Source: Anaerolineales bacterium
GTDB lineage: Bacteria > Chloroflexota > Anaerolineae > Anaerolineales > UBA11579
NCBI GenBank assembly: GCA_019637805.1
Contig: JAHBVB010000001.1
Location: 385,875-449,874, forward strand
Direction: 5' to 3'
Length of the DNA: 64,000 nucleotides
Position 1 is the first letter of the stretch, and every line of letters begins with the position of its first letter. A model generated the notes under the pieces. The model was not told where the DNA came from, did not search any database, and was given only the letters and a program-made list of their open reading frames with translations. Shown here piece after piece: positions 25,373-33,121 of this stretch. Both the position numbers and the translations under genes were made by a program.

Positions 25373-26761
25373 ATGAGCACTCTGCTTGTCCGCAATGCCC
25401 ACCTGATTGCCACCTTCGACGACCAGCGCCGCGAACTGCGCGACGCGGGGATCTTCGTGCGTGACGGCTTCATTGAACAGATCGGCCCCAGCGCCGAGCT
25501 GCCCCAAAGCGCCGACGAGGTGCTGGACCTGCGCGGCCACATCGTGCTGCCTGGGCTGGTTAACACCCACCATCACTTCTTCCAAAGCCTGACCCGGGCA
25601 GTGCCCGCCGCGCAGAACGTCAACCTGTTCAACTGGCTGACCACGCTCTACCCGATCTGGGCGGGCATCACCCCCGAAGACATCCGCACCTCCACCCAAA
25701 CCGCTCTGGCCGAGCTGGCGCTCTCCGGCTGCACCACCGCCTCGGACCACCTGTACATGTTTCCCAACGGCGCCCGGCTGGACGACGAGATCGAAGCCGC
25801 CCTACAGATCGGCCTGCGCCTGCAAGCCTCGCGCGGCTCGATGACCGTGGGCCAAAGCCAGGGCGGCTTGCCGCCCGACCGCGTAGTGGAAAGCGACGCC
25901 AACGCCCTGGCCGAAAGCCAGCGCCTGGTGGAGACCTATCACGACCCCAACCCGGGCGCCATGACCCAGTTGGTGCTGGCGCCCTGCTCGCCTTTCAACG
26001 TCTCCGCCGACGTGATGCGCGAAACAGCCAAGATGGCCCGCCACTACAAAGTGCAGATGCACACCCACCTGGCCGAAACCCAGGACGAGGAAGAGTACAC
26101 CCAGGCCCACTACGGCATGCGCCCAGTGGCCTGGATGGAAACCTTGGGCTGGCTGGGTGATGACGTCTGGTACGCCCATTCGGTGCACGTCAACGACGCC
26201 GAGATCGCCCAGTACGCCCAGATGGGCTGCGGTGTGGCCCACTGCCCCTCCTCCAACATGCGCCTGGCCTCCGGCATCCCGCCGATCCTCAAGATGCTCA
26301 ACGCCGGCGTCAAAGTCGGCTTGGGGGTGGACGGATCAGCCAGCAACGACTCCGGCCACCTGCTGGCTGAGGCGCGCCAGGCCATGCTGCTGGCCCGCCT
26401 GGACGCCGGCCAACGCGGCGCCTCGCTCTCCGGCGAGGACGCCCCGCCGCTGATGCAGGCCCGCCAGGTGCTGGAGCTGGCCACCCGCGGCGGGGCCGCC
26501 GTGCTCGGCCGAAGCGACATCGGTTCGCTTGAAGTGGGCAAATGCGCCGACTTCTTCGCCGTGAACCTGGAGCAGATCGGCTTCGCCGGCGGCCTGCACG
26601 ACCCGCTGGCCGCCCTGGTCTTCTGCGCCCCGGCCCGGGCCGACTACACCGTGGTGGGCGGCAAGTTCGTGGTCAAAGAAGGCCAGCTGCTCACGCTGGA
26701 CCTGCCCATGCTGGTCGAAAAGCACAACCAGGCCGCCCAACGCCTGGCGGAGGCCGCCTGA
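25373..26761 (+). CDS. 8-oxoguanine deaminase-like amidohydrolase
   Basis: A 462-residue TRZ/ATZ-type metal-dependent hydrolase has metal-binding motifs NTHHHFFQ, MHTHLAET, AHSVHV and GVDGSASND. The stretches ALSGCTTASDHLYMFP and HFFQSLTRAVP are characteristic of the 8-oxoguanine deaminase/hydroxyatrazine hydrolase subgroup, which releases ammonia from an oxidised or substituted ring. Other COG0402 deaminases (guanine, S-adenosylhomocysteine) are possible. The ATG at 25373 is used; a codon seven positions earlier is also in frame but gives a non-family N-terminus. No ribosome site is present, and TATGAT stands 9 bases upstream. A carbamate kinase gene follows, consistent with purine or amide nitrogen breakdown. 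Confidence 0.85.
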   Translation: MSTLLVRNAHLIATFDDQRRELRDAGIFVRDGFIEQIGPSAELPQSADEVLDLRGHIVLPGLVNTHHHFFQSLTRAVPAAQNVNLFNWLTTLYPIWAGITPEDIRTSTQTALAELALSGCTTASDHLYMFPNGARLDDEIEAALQIGLRLQASRGSMTVGQSQGGLPPDRVVESDANALAESQRLVETYHDPNPGAMTQLVLAPCSPFNVSADVMRETAKMARHYKVQMHTHLAETQDEEEYTQAHYGMRPVAWMETLGWLGDDVWYAHSVHVNDAEIAQYAQMGCGVAHCPSSNMRLASGIPPILKMLNAGVKVGLGVDGSASNDSGHLLAEARQAMLLARLDAGQRGASLSGEDAPPLMQARQVLELATRGGAAVLGRSDIGSLEVGKCADFFAVNLEQIGFAGGLHDPLAALVFCAPARADYTVVGGKFVVKEGQLLTLDLPMLVEKHNQAAQRLAEAA

Positions 26762-26848
26762 CGGCCTTGCCGCTGGAGGCGCTCGCCATTACACTGAGGC
26801 CGCGCAGGTCTGCGCCCATCCCACCCCCACTCAAAAATTCGAGGTTTC

Positions 26849-26917
26849 ATGAAGTTCGCATTCATCCCAGAGAGCAGTGTCGCTATTTGCCAGACCCAGG
26901 CGGGTTGCCTTGGCTAA
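26849..26917 (+). CDS. possible 22-residue upstream ORF coupled to carbamate kinase
   Basis: An ATG at 26849, four bases after GAGG, opens a 22-codon frame (MKFAFIPESS...). Its stop TAA lies inside the TTGGCTAAG that also contains the proposed TTG start of the carbamate kinase. The stop and the start therefore overlap, as in translationally coupled leader cistrons. Peptide similarity is not recognised, and it could be chance. Confidence 0.3.
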   Translation: MKFAFIPESSVAICQTQAGCLG

Positions 26918-27851
26918 GCGCTTCGCGGTGGTCGCCGTGGGCGGCAACGCCCTGATCAAAGACAATGCGCGCCAAAGCAGCGCCGACCAGTACACCGCAG
27001 CCAGCGAGACCATGGGCTACGTGGCGGAGATGATCGCGGCCGGCTGGGATGTGGTCGTGACCCACGGCAATGGCCCGCAAGTGGGCTTTGCCCTGCGCCG
27101 CTCTGAACTGGCCGCGGGCGAACTGCCGCCCGTGCCGCTGGACGTGTGCGGCGCGGACACACAGGGCTCGATCGGCTACATGTTCCAGCAGTCACTGCAC
27201 AACGCCTTCCAGCAGCGCGGCATGCATAAGGACGCCGTGGCCCTGGTGACCCAGTGCCAGGTAGACCGGGATGACCCGGCCTTCGCCAACCCCACCAAGC
27301 CGATCGGTTCCTTTATGGATGAAAGCACCGCCCTGGCACGCCAGGCGGAAGGCAAGCATGTGATCGAAGATGCCGGCCGCGGCTGGCGTGAGGTGGTGGC
27401 CTCGCCGCAGCCGCAACGCATTGTGGAAGCGCCGGCCATCAAACAGCTGCTGGAAAACGGCCTGACGGTGGTCGCCGTGGGCGGCGGCGGCATCCCAGTG
27501 GTGGCAGATGACCAGGGCCAGCTGCAGGGCATTGCAGCCGTGATCGACAAGGATTTCGCCTCCAGCCTGCTGGCGCGTGAGATCGGCGCTGAGCTACTGC
27601 TGATCTCCACCGCCGTGGAAAAAGTGGCGATCCACTTCAACACACCGCAGCAAAAGGACCTGGACCGCATCAGCGTGGCCGAAGCGGAGCAGTATATAGA
27701 AGAAGGCCACTTCGCCAAGGGCAGTATGCTGCCCAAAGTGCAGGCGGTCATCCGCTTTTTGAAGGGCGGTGGCCAACAAGCGCTGATCACCGACCCGGCC
27801 AACATCCGCCAGGCTTTGGCCGGGGAAACCGGCACTTGGATCGTGCCGTAG
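26910..27851 (+). CDS. arcC: carbamate kinase
   Basis: Carbamate kinase reversibly transfers phosphate between carbamoyl phosphate and ADP, giving ATP, ammonia and CO2. The 313-residue product shows the amino-acid kinase signatures VAVGGNALI, THGNGPQVG, CGADTQGSIGYM, VVAVGGGGIPVV, AVIDKDFAS and GSMLPKVQA. The TTG at 26910 gives the usual family N-terminus and length (about 310). A GTG 11 codons upstream (26877) is in frame but adds residues without family similarity. It follows the deaminase gene by about 150 bases, which contain a possible upstream ORF. No arginine deiminase or ornithine carbamoyltransferase is nearby, so the carbamoyl phosphate source is more likely purine or amide catabolism. 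Confidence 0.92.
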   Translation: MAKRFAVVAVGGNALIKDNARQSSADQYTAASETMGYVAEMIAAGWDVVVTHGNGPQVGFALRRSELAAGELPPVPLDVCGADTQGSIGYMFQQSLHNAFQQRGMHKDAVALVTQCQVDRDDPAFANPTKPIGSFMDESTALARQAEGKHVIEDAGRGWREVVASPQPQRIVEAPAIKQLLENGLTVVAVGGGGIPVVADDQGQLQGIAAVIDKDFASSLLAREIGAELLLISTAVEKVAIHFNTPQQKDLDRISVAEAEQYIEEGHFAKGSMLPKVQAVIRFLKGGGQQALITDPANIRQALAGETGTWIVP

Positions 27852-27895
27852 GCGGCGCGAACACGGCGAATGCGGTTTAATGTCGGCGAGGGATC

Positions 27896-28876
27896 GTGAG
27901 CAAAGCACCTGTGTTTTCGATTGTGGCGCCCGTGTGGAACGAGGCTGCCAGCCTGCCGGAGTTTATTAGCCGCGTCAGCGAAGTGATGCAGGCCCAGGGC
28001 GAAAGCTGGGAACTGCTGCTGGTGGACGACGGCTCGACGGATGGTTCGGCGGACCTTATCACCCAAGCAGCCAAAAAAGACAGCCGCATTCGCCCAGTGC
28101 TGTTTGCCCGCAACTTCGGCCACCAGATCGCGGTGACCGCCGGCATGGACTACGCCCGCGGCGAGGCAGTAGTGCTGATCGACGCCGACCTGCAGGACCC
28201 GCCGGAAATCATTCCGGAACTGATCGCCAAATGGCGCCAAGGTTACGAAGTGGTGTATGCCCAGCGCCGCCGCCGTGAAGGCGAAAGCTTCTTCAAGCGC
28301 TTCACCGCCTCATTCTTCTACAGACTGATCAATCGCATCACCGCCATCGAAATCCCGCTGGATACCGGCGACTTCCGCCTGATGGACCGGCGGGTGGTGG
28401 ATGTGCTCAACCAGATGCGCGAGCACCACCGCTTCCTGCGCGGCATGTCTGCCTGGGTCGGCTTCCGCCAGGTAGGGGTGCCTTACGACCGGGCGGCGCG
28501 CTTTGCCGGCCAGACGCATTACACCCTGGGCCGCATGATCCGCCTGGCGCTGACCGCCATCACTGGTTTCTCTTTCTTTCCACTGCAAGTGGCCACCTAC
28601 CTGGGTTTTGTGACCGCCCTGCTGGCCATCCTGGCCATCCCGGTGGTGATCGCCGTGCGCCTGATGGGCAGCGCGGCCTTCTTCGGCCAGGCCACTACGC
28701 TGATCGCCGTACTGTTCTTCGGCGGCGTGCAGCTCATCTCGCTCGGCATCCTGGGCGAATACATCGGCCGCCTGTACGACGAGGTACGCGGCCGGCCGCT
28801 GTACATCGTGCGCCAGGGGCCGGACGATGCGGCTGCCAAACGCCCGACGGCGGCCAAGCCCCGCAAGAAAAACTAG
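27896..28876 (+). CDS. family 2 glycosyltransferase, polyprenyl-phosphate type with two membrane helices
   Basis: The first 230 residues are a GT-A glycosyltransferase domain with PVWNEAASL, LLVDDGSTDGS and the metal-binding DADLQDPPEI. They are followed by TGDFRLMDR, as in bacterial dolichyl-phosphate-mannose synthase or ArnC-like enzymes that load a sugar onto a polyprenyl phosphate. Two hydrophobic helices (about residues 235-258 and 265-288) sit near the C-terminus, followed by a basic tail KPRKKN. It acts at the cytoplasmic membrane surface. The start is GTG with GAGGG just upstream. It begins 44 bases after arcC and may be cotranscribed. The sugar donor cannot be told. Confidence 0.9.
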   Translation: MSKAPVFSIVAPVWNEAASLPEFISRVSEVMQAQGESWELLLVDDGSTDGSADLITQAAKKDSRIRPVLFARNFGHQIAVTAGMDYARGEAVVLIDADLQDPPEIIPELIAKWRQGYEVVYAQRRRREGESFFKRFTASFFYRLINRITAIEIPLDTGDFRLMDRRVVDVLNQMREHHRFLRGMSAWVGFRQVGVPYDRAARFAGQTHYTLGRMIRLALTAITGFSFFPLQVATYLGFVTALLAILAIPVVIAVRLMGSAAFFGQATTLIAVLFFGGVQLISLGILGEYIGRLYDEVRGRPLYIVRQGPDDAAAKRPTAAKPRKKN

Positions 28877-28927
28877 CCACAACCCGAAGCCAGTACAATA
28901 CACAGGCTCGCCTATCGGGCTTGTCTT

Positions 28928-29509
28928 ATGTCCTCATTGCCGCAACCCAACGACCTGGTGCTGGTGGCGCTGTTGCCCCAGCCGCGTGATCTGGAGATCG
29001 CGCGCCTGCTGGGCTGGTACCGCATCCCGCTGCGCACCGCCCCGCGCGTGATCGCCGTGGACTGGCTGGCCTTTTACCAGCCGGCCAGCTTCCCGAAAGA
29101 GCAGCGCTGGCAGGTGCAGCATTGCGCCCAGGTGCAGGGCCATGAGCTGGTTACACGTGAACAGCTTTTCAAAGACGAAAGCGGCGGCCCCAAAGCAGGC
29201 CATGAATACTTCAAGATCGCCCTGGGACCGCTGCAAAGCCTGCCGCAGCCCATTCCCTCCGGGAAATGGAAGCGGCTGACCTTCCTGTACACCACAGGTG
29301 AACGCCTGCTGGCCGCCGAGGACCTGGGCCAGCTGGGCGTGCACGATGAAGAACGCCAGGTGCTCTTTCAGGCTTTGCGAGAGCGCGCCAAGCAGGAACA
29401 GCAGTATTCCACAGTGCGTCGCCCCGAATTTCCGCTTGACCCCGATCTGCTGGCCTACATCAGTTTGCAGGCTGGCGGCGCCGCCTATTTCAGGGAAGTT
29501 GAGCCCTGA
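28928..29509 (+). CDS. conserved protein of unknown function preceding an antiporter-like operon
   Basis: The 193-residue soluble protein opens with NDLVLVALLPQPRDLEIARL and continues with GWYRIPLRTAPRVIAVDWLAFYQP. I recognise the style of a conserved hypothetical protein but no function. There is no signal peptide, membrane helix or metal motif. A VYxTTGERLLAAEDL-like segment and an acidic-basic C-terminal half follow. Its stop overlaps the ATG of the next gene (ATGA), so it is translationally coupled to the three membrane proteins behind it and is probably their soluble partner. A TACAAT lies about 28 bases before the ATG. Confidence 0.8.
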   Translation: MSSLPQPNDLVLVALLPQPRDLEIARLLGWYRIPLRTAPRVIAVDWLAFYQPASFPKEQRWQVQHCAQVQGHELVTREQLFKDESGGPKAGHEYFKIALGPLQSLPQPIPSGKWKRLTFLYTTGERLLAAEDLGQLGVHDEERQVLFQALRERAKQEQQYSTVRRPEFPLDPDLLAYISLQAGGAAYFREVEP

Positions 29510-31026
29510 TGCTGCTTTTCACGCCCATTCTGATCCTGTTCCTGACCCTGGTCGCGCTGGGCCTGGGCAATCTGCAACGCGGCTTCCGCTCCAACTGGCT
29601 GCTGGTGTTGGGCGGGGCGGCGCTGGCCTGGCTTAGCCTGCTGTTTCTGCGTCTGCGGCTGCCGCTCGAAGTCAGCCTGCCTGCCTGGTGGGCCGGACGC
29701 AGCCTGGAGTTCCAAGCGCGGTTCGGCCTGGACAATGTCTCCTGGACCCTGGCCTTCCTGGTCACCAGCCTGCTGGTGACCGTCTTGCTGCTGCAAGTGG
29801 AGCACGCCATGCAAGCCCGCTGGAGCAGTTGGGCGCCCACGTTGGCGGCCGCCGTGGCTACCCTGCTGGCCTGTGTCAGCGGGGATGTTTTAACCCTGTT
29901 CCTGGCCTGGATCGTTCTGGATGTCGTCATTTTCGGCAGCCTGATGCTGCTGGCCAACGGGCCAGAAGAACGCCTGCAGCAGCTGGCGCGCATGCCCCAG
30001 CACCTTGCCGCGGCCGGTTTGCTGCTGGCCGCCTGGCTGCTGTCCTTTTATGGGGCTGCAGTACAAAGCCTGTTGGTGCTGCTGGCCGGCGGCTTGCGCC
30101 TGGGGTTGTGGCAGCCAGCGGTGGTCACCAAACCCCTGCCCGGCCTGCGCACAGAACAACAGACCCTGCTGTTCCATACGCCGCTGGCGGCAGGGCTGTC
30201 CGCCTTTGGCCTAGCACAGGGCGCTGCGCCGCCGCTGTTCCTGCTGCTGATCCTGCTGCCCAGCCTTTACGCCGCGCTGCAGTGGCTGCGCGGGGAGCAG
30301 CCGCAGTGGGCTTACTGGCAGCTGGCTGCCGGCGGGCTGGCCGCAGCCAGCGCAGCCCTGGGACAAGTGCAAGCCCTGCTGGCTTTTGCGGGCCTGCTCT
30401 TCCTGGGACCAGCTGTGCTGACCGCGGTACGCTCGGCAGGGCAGCTGCGCCTGCCGCTAGCGGTTGGCGGCGCCTTATTGCTTTGCGGCCTGCCCCTGAC
30501 CGGCAGCCAGGGCGTGCTGGCGCTATTTGCGGGCGGCCAATTTTTCGGTTATGTCTTTTTACCGCTGCACGCCGCCCTGGTGGCCGGCTGGTTCTTGTTT
30601 GCCCTGCTGCGCGGCTCAGCCAGCGAGCCCAGCGAACCCTGGATGGTCGCCATCCAACGCGCCGGGCTAACCCTGCCGGCGATCGTGCTGATGGGCTTCG
30701 GCCCGGGACTGCTGCCGGGGCTGCAGGACGAAGCGGCGGCCTGGTGGCCGGCCGCTTTGGTGGCCGCCCTGGCCGCCGTCCTGGCGCTGCTGCGCCGGCA
30801 GATCACCTGGCGGCCTTCTGCCCAGGTACGCAGCCGCTATAAGCTGCTGGGCATGGCGCTGGGGCTGAACTGGGTAAGCGCCTTGGGCCGCCTGGCGCAG
30901 CGCGGCCTGGCCGGGCTGCTGGCCCTGACGGCCAGCCTGCTAGAAGGCCGCGCCGGAGTGTTGTGGGCGTTGGTGGTGCTCACTCTACTGGTCTCGCTGA
31001 TCAGCAACCTGGGGATTGGCAGCTGA
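29509..31026 (+). CDS. NuoN/NuoL-like polytopic membrane protein, divergent
   Basis: A 505-residue, extremely hydrophobic protein with about 14 membrane helices. Parts resemble the antiporter-like subunits of complex I and group-4 hydrogenases, for example SGDVLTLFLAWIVLDVVIFGSLMLL, where helix 5 normally carries a W-E motif. Here the glutamate is absent (WIVLD). The helix-7 K-FPFH signature is also not visible. It may be a structural rather than pumping homologue. It overlaps the preceding and following genes by the ATGA type, in a four-gene operon without any redox or Fe-S subunit. The family call is tentative; that it is a membrane protein is certain. Confidence 0.75.
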   Translation: MLLFTPILILFLTLVALGLGNLQRGFRSNWLLVLGGAALAWLSLLFLRLRLPLEVSLPAWWAGRSLEFQARFGLDNVSWTLAFLVTSLLVTVLLLQVEHAMQARWSSWAPTLAAAVATLLACVSGDVLTLFLAWIVLDVVIFGSLMLLANGPEERLQQLARMPQHLAAAGLLLAAWLLSFYGAAVQSLLVLLAGGLRLGLWQPAVVTKPLPGLRTEQQTLLFHTPLAAGLSAFGLAQGAAPPLFLLLILLPSLYAALQWLRGEQPQWAYWQLAAGGLAAASAALGQVQALLAFAGLLFLGPAVLTAVRSAGQLRLPLAVGGALLLCGLPLTGSQGVLALFAGGQFFGYVFLPLHAALVAGWFLFALLRGSASEPSEPWMVAIQRAGLTLPAIVLMGFGPGLLPGLQDEAAAWWPAALVAALAAVLALLRRQITWRPSAQVRSRYKLLGMALGLNWVSALGRLAQRGLAGLLALTASLLEGRAGVLWALVVLTLLVSLISNLGIGS

Positions 31027-31616
31027 TGAACGCATTTGTGCTGGGCTTCTCCCTGGCTTTGCTGGCCATCGTTTGTCTGGCGCAGTTGCTGACGCCTGAC
31101 TGGCGCTGGCGCCTGGGCTACTTGAGCGCGATCTATTTGCTGGCTTTCGTGCTGATCACGGCTTCCTGGCCGCTGGAACTTGCCGCAGTCAAACTGGTGA
31201 GCGGCTGGATGGCGACGGCAGTGCTGGGCTTGACCCAGCTGAACAAGCCCGAAAGCGAAGAGAGCGATGCCGACGATTTTCCGCAAAGCCCGTTGTTCCT
31301 CAGCATGGCGGCCGGCCTGGTGATCGTGCTGGCCAGCGGCGCGGCGCCGGCCATGGTGGCCTGGGCGCGCCAGTTCGACGCCGGCGTGGTTTGGGGCGGC
31401 CTGTTCCTGATCGGCACGGGGCTGCTGCATGTAGGGCTGAGCAGCAATGTGTTCAATAACGGGCTGGGCTTGCTGATCCTGCTGGCGGGCTTCGAGGTGG
31501 TTTATGCCGGGGTGGAAACCTCGATCCTGGTGGCAGGCCTGCTGGCCTTGCTGACATTGGGCATCTCGCTGGTCAGCGCCTTCTTGATGCAGGCCGGCAG
31601 CGGGGAGCGGGTTTGA
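31026..31616 (+). CDS. HyfE/NuoK-like membrane protein
   Basis: This 196-residue protein has about six hydrophobic helices. The C-terminal half (GLLHVGLSSNVFNNGLGLLI then LAGFEVVYAG) resembles the NuoK/HyfE class of small antiporter-module subunits. A short acidic cytosolic loop (PESEESDADDF) splits the protein. The ATG at 31026 overlaps the previous stop (TGATG); a longer reading from 30963 would duplicate coding sequence of the upstream gene. It ends overlapping the next gene by one base. The function as part of an ion-translocating membrane module is inferred. Confidence 0.78.
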   Translation: MNAFVLGFSLALLAIVCLAQLLTPDWRWRLGYLSAIYLLAFVLITASWPLELAAVKLVSGWMATAVLGLTQLNKPESEESDADDFPQSPLFLSMAAGLVIVLASGAAPAMVAWARQFDAGVVWGGLFLIGTGLLHVGLSSNVFNNGLGLLILLAGFEVVYAGVETSILVAGLLALLTLGISLVSAFLMQAGSGERV

Positions 31617-33055
31617 TGAGTTCGCCGCTGCTGTGGATCCTAAGCCCTGCGCTGCTGGGCGTGGGCCTGTTGTTTTACCGCGGCAAATACCAGTGGCTGC
31701 CCACACTGATCGCCGGGATTGCCTGCCTGCTGTTGGCTTGGATCGCCTGGCAACTGCCTATCGGCGTGGTCATGCGCCTGGGCACGCTCAACCTGGAGAT
31801 CTCGCCATCCTTGGTGGTGCTGGGGCGCAGCTTCACGCTGGGCAGCGCACATACGCCTTTATTGACTTTGCTCTACCTGTTCCAGGCCTTATGGCTCTTT
31901 GGCGGTTATCTGGCGCGCCCCGGGGCTCTGTTCACGCCGCTGACCTTGATCGGCCTGGCTTTGCTGGTGGCCGCCCTGGCGGTGCAGCCCTTCCTGTACG
32001 CGGCCTTGCTGATCTGCATGGCCGCTTTGCTGCTGATCCCTGCGCTGCTGCGGGAGAAAGCCAGGCCTGGGCTGGGCCTGCAGCGCTATTTGCAATTCCA
32101 GGTCTTTGCGGTGCCCTTCATCCTGTTCACCGGCTGGATCCTTTCCGGCGTGGAGGCCAACCCAAGCAACACCATGCTGGTGCTGCGCGCCAGCATGCTG
32201 CTGGCCCTGGGGTTCGGCTTCCTGCTGGCCCTATTCCCTTTCCATAGCTGGATACCTCTGCTGGGCGGAGAAAGCCATCCCTACGTCTTTGGGTATACCG
32301 TGTTCTTCCTACCGGCGACGGGGATGATCTTTGCGCTGAGCTTCTTTGACCGCTACGCCTGGCTGCGCGAAGCCAACTTCAGCGCGCCGCTGCTGCTGGC
32401 CGGCGGGCTGATGGCGCTGCTGGGTGGGCTGTGGGCTGCCCACGAACGCCAGCTGGGCCGAATGTTTGGCTATGCGGCGGTGCTGCTGAGCGGCTACTGC
32501 GTGCAGGCCATCGGCCTGGGCGGCGCAGCCGGTGTACAAGCACTCTTCGCCCTGCTGATCGGTCAGGGGCTGGCGGTTTGGGCCTGGGCGACGGCGCTCA
32601 GCCGGCTGCCGCAGCAGGAAGCTACCACACCAGAAGGGCTGACCGCGCAGGCGCCCAGCCAACCCCTGACCATTACAGTGCTGCTGGTGGCCCTGGCCAG
32701 CCTGGCGGGACTGCCCCTGCTGGGCGTCTTTCACGGCCGCTTGGCGGTTTTGGACGAGACGGTGGTGCAAGCGCCCTGGGCAGCCTTGGCGGCCCTGGCG
32801 GGCAGCCTGGGCCTGCTGGCGGCAGGCTACCGTCTGCTGGCTGCAACCCTGGCCGCCCAGGGGCAGCGGGCCAAAGGCTGGGTGGAAGAAGCCCAGCCAG
32901 CAGACAACAGCAAGTCCAGCGACCTGCAACATATCTATATCTGGGGGTTCGCCGCTTTTAGCGCAATCCTACTGTTTGGCAGCGGCCTGTTCCCCCAGCT
33001 GTTTTTGGGTGCGGTACCTGAGTTGGCGGCGCTGTTCAGCCAGCTGATGCGCTAA
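31616..33055 (+). CDS. NuoM/NuoN-like proton-conducting membrane protein
   Basis: A 479-residue protein with about 13-14 helices. The stretch GFGFLLALFPFHSWIPLLGG followed by SHPYVFGYTVFFLPATGM is the clearest antiporter-subunit signature in this operon. The preceding lysine of the usual K-FPFHxW motif is replaced by leucine. ERQLGRMFGYAAVLLSGY corresponds to the helix-8 region with the usual AYSSI-like segment. It is the last gene of the four-gene operon and its ATG overlaps the previous stop. By family it would conduct protons or Na+, but missing charged residues make active pumping doubtful. Confidence 0.8.
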   Translation: MSSPLLWILSPALLGVGLLFYRGKYQWLPTLIAGIACLLLAWIAWQLPIGVVMRLGTLNLEISPSLVVLGRSFTLGSAHTPLLTLLYLFQALWLFGGYLARPGALFTPLTLIGLALLVAALAVQPFLYAALLICMAALLLIPALLREKARPGLGLQRYLQFQVFAVPFILFTGWILSGVEANPSNTMLVLRASMLLALGFGFLLALFPFHSWIPLLGGESHPYVFGYTVFFLPATGMIFALSFFDRYAWLREANFSAPLLLAGGLMALLGGLWAAHERQLGRMFGYAAVLLSGYCVQAIGLGGAAGVQALFALLIGQGLAVWAWATALSRLPQQEATTPEGLTAQAPSQPLTITVLLVALASLAGLPLLGVFHGRLAVLDETVVQAPWAALAALAGSLGLLAAGYRLLAATLAAQGQRAKGWVEEAQPADNSKSSDLQHIYIWGFAAFSAILLFGSGLFPQLFLGAVPELAALFSQLMR

Positions 33056-33121
33056 GGCATCTCTCATCCCCTGCATGCTATAATCCCAAATCCCGGCCTG
33101 AAAGGGCTTCATTGAGACTCA

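Noticed and set aside
29145-29165. parS-like sequence around CACGTG (GGTTACACGTGAACAG)
   Set aside because: It matches only about 11 of 16 positions of the parS consensus, is asymmetric and lies inside a coding sequence; likely chance.
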